Below are positions 63,601 through 64,000 of a DNA stretch of 64,000 bases, in pieces. Every line of letters begins with the position of its first letter. The stretch's first letter is position 1. The stretch lies in the NCBI GenBank assembly GCA_050084515.1, contig CM114271.1, positions 9,734,001-9,798,000 of the forward strand, read 5' to 3'. The notes under the pieces were generated by a model. It worked only from the letters and a program-made list of their open reading frames with translations, was not told where the DNA came from and ran no database searches. Position numbers and translations under genes: made by a program. This DNA is from Blasia pusilla. Lineage: Eukaryota > Marchantiophyta > Marchantiopsida > Blasiales.

Positions 63601-64000
63601 TTGTGGGCTTCGCCGCCTGATGGAGAGACATTCTCCATGTACGACATGGAGATGGGGCAACACATGTCTGATTGGGAGGTGGAGAATTGCCCCATTTGGC
63701 TTGACTTCAACGACCCTGAAGACATCATCGATAAGGATTTATGAGTGCTTCATGATGCAGTGGCCTCAGGACAAGACGACATCCCCAATTTTGTGTAGCC
63801 TGAAGACTTCTTCGGAGGAGATGCAGAAGAGCAAGCCCACGAGACAGTTGAGTTGGCTTCCAAGGTCCGCACAGCCAAAGACAAATCCACAATGGGTCTC
63901 AAAGGCAAGGCGAGGGGAGGGAAAAATTCCGAGGCCGAGTCTTCCCAAAGAGAGGCTGAAGATTCAAGGCCAGAGGTGGAATCGTCCGGGCGAGCGGGGA
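60641..64000 (+). pseudogene. PMP gene, copy 3, runs off the window
   Basis: Exon 1 (60641-61270) starts MTRKKSQANKSGS. It has TAG stops at about 60751 and 60847 and then an open stretch (AEEKREKKRLDASVRRAKLA, VEMQEMSPMKSGD). Exon 2 (61361-61817) has a TAG near 61450 and a 16-base deletion near 61680 that removes the DGNH part of the ParB signature. Exon 3 (62599 onward) is disturbed near 62838 and then open 62935-63507 (QYISILNPELGPEFYKELKA, LDCVHRFALSGISEFRRIQL). After a TGA near 63507 come FVQCKNAGTWRKLPAALKL and SDWEVENCPIWLDFNDPED, with further stops at about 63742 and 63797. The methyltransferase exons are not reached. Confidence 0.75.
61818..62598. repeat. PMP intron 2 palindrome cluster (copy 3)
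   Basis: About a dozen dyads between GTACGT (61818) and the acceptor GTGCAG (62598). The first group is mostly the CTCGTCGG...CCGACGAG form and the last group mostly CCCGTCGG...CCGACGGG. Order and spacers match 8277-8896. Confidence 0.85.

Larger units (their letters stand above)
55029..64000. mobile_element. PM-MULE copy 3, right end outside the window
   Basis: This copy has the complete transposase half. GA-rich end at 55029, transposase minus (55426-59433), intergenic region with both promoters (59434-60640) and PMP plus from 60641 to the window end. It is the best guide to element layout because no retrotransposon interrupts it. The PMP methyltransferase exons should follow beyond 64000. 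Confidence 0.75.

Overview
The window looks like a piece of a large, repeat-rich nuclear genome from the green (streptophyte) lineage. The basis is plant-type Ty3/gypsy LTR retrotransposons (tRNA-Asp-like primer sites, one chromodomain integrase), spliceosomal GT-AG introns, TATAAATA promoters and no bacterial-style operons. A charophyte alga such as Chara is a guess from general look only. I see no intact single-copy host gene, rRNA or tRNA; everything supportable is a mobile element, mostly decayed.

Two layers are present. Layer 1 is a family of long DNA transposons seen in five pieces: copy 0 at 1-1551, copy 1 at 1552-9187, copy 2 at 9188 to about 20990, copy 4 at 46080-52873 and copy 3 from 55029 past the window end. 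Each carries two genes transcribed away from a shared ~1.1 kb intergenic region. One is a MULE-type transposase with a GCM/WRKY-like zinc finger, a DDE-like core, a C4 zinc-ribbon-like segment and a SWIM finger. The other ('PMP' here) joins an N-terminal charged coiled coil, a ParB-like domain (signature DGNHR in copy 2) and a degenerate N6/N4-type DNA methyltransferase domain. Introns and the intergenic region are packed with a 26-28 bp perfect or near-perfect palindrome, half-site GCAACCCGTCGGA, in dozens of copies. The palindrome is absent from exons and from all retrotransposon sequence.

Layer 2 is LTR retrotransposons. Retro-1 (22617-33365, +) is an almost complete gag-pol element with a truncated 5' LTR and a post-pol coiled-coil ORF, and it carries a solo LTR of another family (29247-30271, target duplication AAAGC). 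Retro-2 (33366-38444, -) is a related element cut in RT. Retro-3 (38445-46079, +) is a diverged element lacking its 5' end, with scrambled integrase fragments. Retro-4 (16095-19088, -) is a 5'-truncated chromovirus inside PMP copy 2. A head-to-head LTR remnant (7296-8262) interrupts PMP copy 1. Small terminal-repeat pieces (22376-22617, 52873-54436) and duplicated PMP 3'-terminal exons (21233-21600, 54437-55028) fill the junctions.

The most unusual content is the pairing of a MULE transposase with a ParB/DNA-methyltransferase-like protein and a private family of dyad-symmetric repeats. This could be a transposon that marks or recognises its own DNA. No copy here has both genes intact, so activity would have to come from elsewhere in the genome.
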